Shown in pieces: positions 14,144-14,242 of a stretch of DNA of 14,242 bases; positions within the stretch are counted from its first letter, which is position 1, and the number at the start of each line of letters is the position of its first letter. The translations under genes and the position numbers were made by a program. The stretch spans positions 1 through 14,242 of the forward strand of contig JAFDDL010000091.1 in the NCBI GenBank assembly GCA_019310865.1, in the 5' to 3' direction. The DNA comes from Deltaproteobacteria bacterium (GTDB lineage: Bacteria; Desulfobacterota; Desulfobacteria; Desulfobacterales; JAFDDL01). The notes under the pieces were generated by a model, which saw only the letters and a program-made list of their open reading frames with translations, did not search any database and was not told where the DNA came from.

Positions 14144-14219
14144 GGACGAAAATTTTAATCCTCGGAGGTAAGCGAAGACTCCGATACTCAATGTATGCCT
14201 GTGGTTAAAATTTTCGTCC
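14144..14219. repeat. Inverted repeat with 15-bp perfect arms at the 5' side of RNase D
   Basis: GGACGAAAATTTTAA (14144-14158) is the exact reverse complement of 14205-14219. The 46 bp between contain a smaller inverted repeat (TCGGAG at 14162-14167, CTCCGA at 14179-14184). The open frame of RNase D runs into this unit only through a TTG start, so the unit is probably not coding. It looks like a dispersed palindromic repeat or a small non-autonomous element. Confidence 0.75.
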
Positions 14220-14242
14220 GCCTTGATCTGAACCGAACTTGA

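Noticed and set aside
1..14242. CRISPR array, rRNA genes or replication origin
   Set aside because: No regularly spaced repeats, rRNA-like sequence or clusters of DnaA-type boxes were seen.

Overview
The window looks like a chromosomal accessory region of an anaerobic, probably sulfate-reducing member of the Desulfobacterota (Desulfobacterales-like). This is inference from the CoA-thioester genes, a cytoplasmic molybdopterin enzyme, a sigma-54 promoter with an NtrC-type regulator remnant, and several decayed mobile elements. No taxonomic marker gene is complete here.

Left part (1-4802, + strand): the last codons of a 4Fe-4S ferredoxin-type protein, then a tight gene run: thiolase-like protein, PaaK-type acyl-CoA ligase (broken by an in-frame amber codon), a MoaD/ThiS-like carrier ending in GGG, a second and more divergent thiolase-like protein, and a DUF35 zinc-ribbon/OB-fold partner. 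A 51-bp duplication leaves a 10-codon ghost of the second thiolase start. The set reads as a CoA-ester activation and carbon-carbon cleavage module. The thiolase-like + DUF35 pair recalls BbsAB (benzoylsuccinyl-CoA thiolase) or Ltp2-ChsH2 (steroid aldolase). The substrate cannot be told from sequence.

Middle (4817-9287, - strand): a GC-rich hairpin separates this run from a convergent one: nitroreductase, a decayed stretch, a large DMSO-reductase-family enzyme without signal peptide, and a SnoaL/NTF2-like protein. Upstream lies a near-perfect sigma-54 promoter, and about 110 bp further a 15-bp dyad placed like an enhancer site. Next to it is the C-terminal Fis/HTH end of an NtrC-family activator, with two stop codons and its ATPase part gone. 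The operon seems to have kept its promoter and lost its local activator.

Mobile debris (9285-11414): truncated DUF4338 gene, the start of an IS66-type tnpC, the C-terminal two thirds of a group II intron reverse transcriptase, an AT-rich stretch, then the 3' half of a tRNA-Leu with its terminator, which looks like the displaced end (attR) of an integrated element.

Right part (11460-14242): a toxin-antitoxin pair with a frameshifted toxin, an alpha/beta hydrolase, and RNase D. A perfect 27-bp inverted repeat supplies the last codons and stop of RNase D, and another inverted repeat lies across the 5' end of its open frame.
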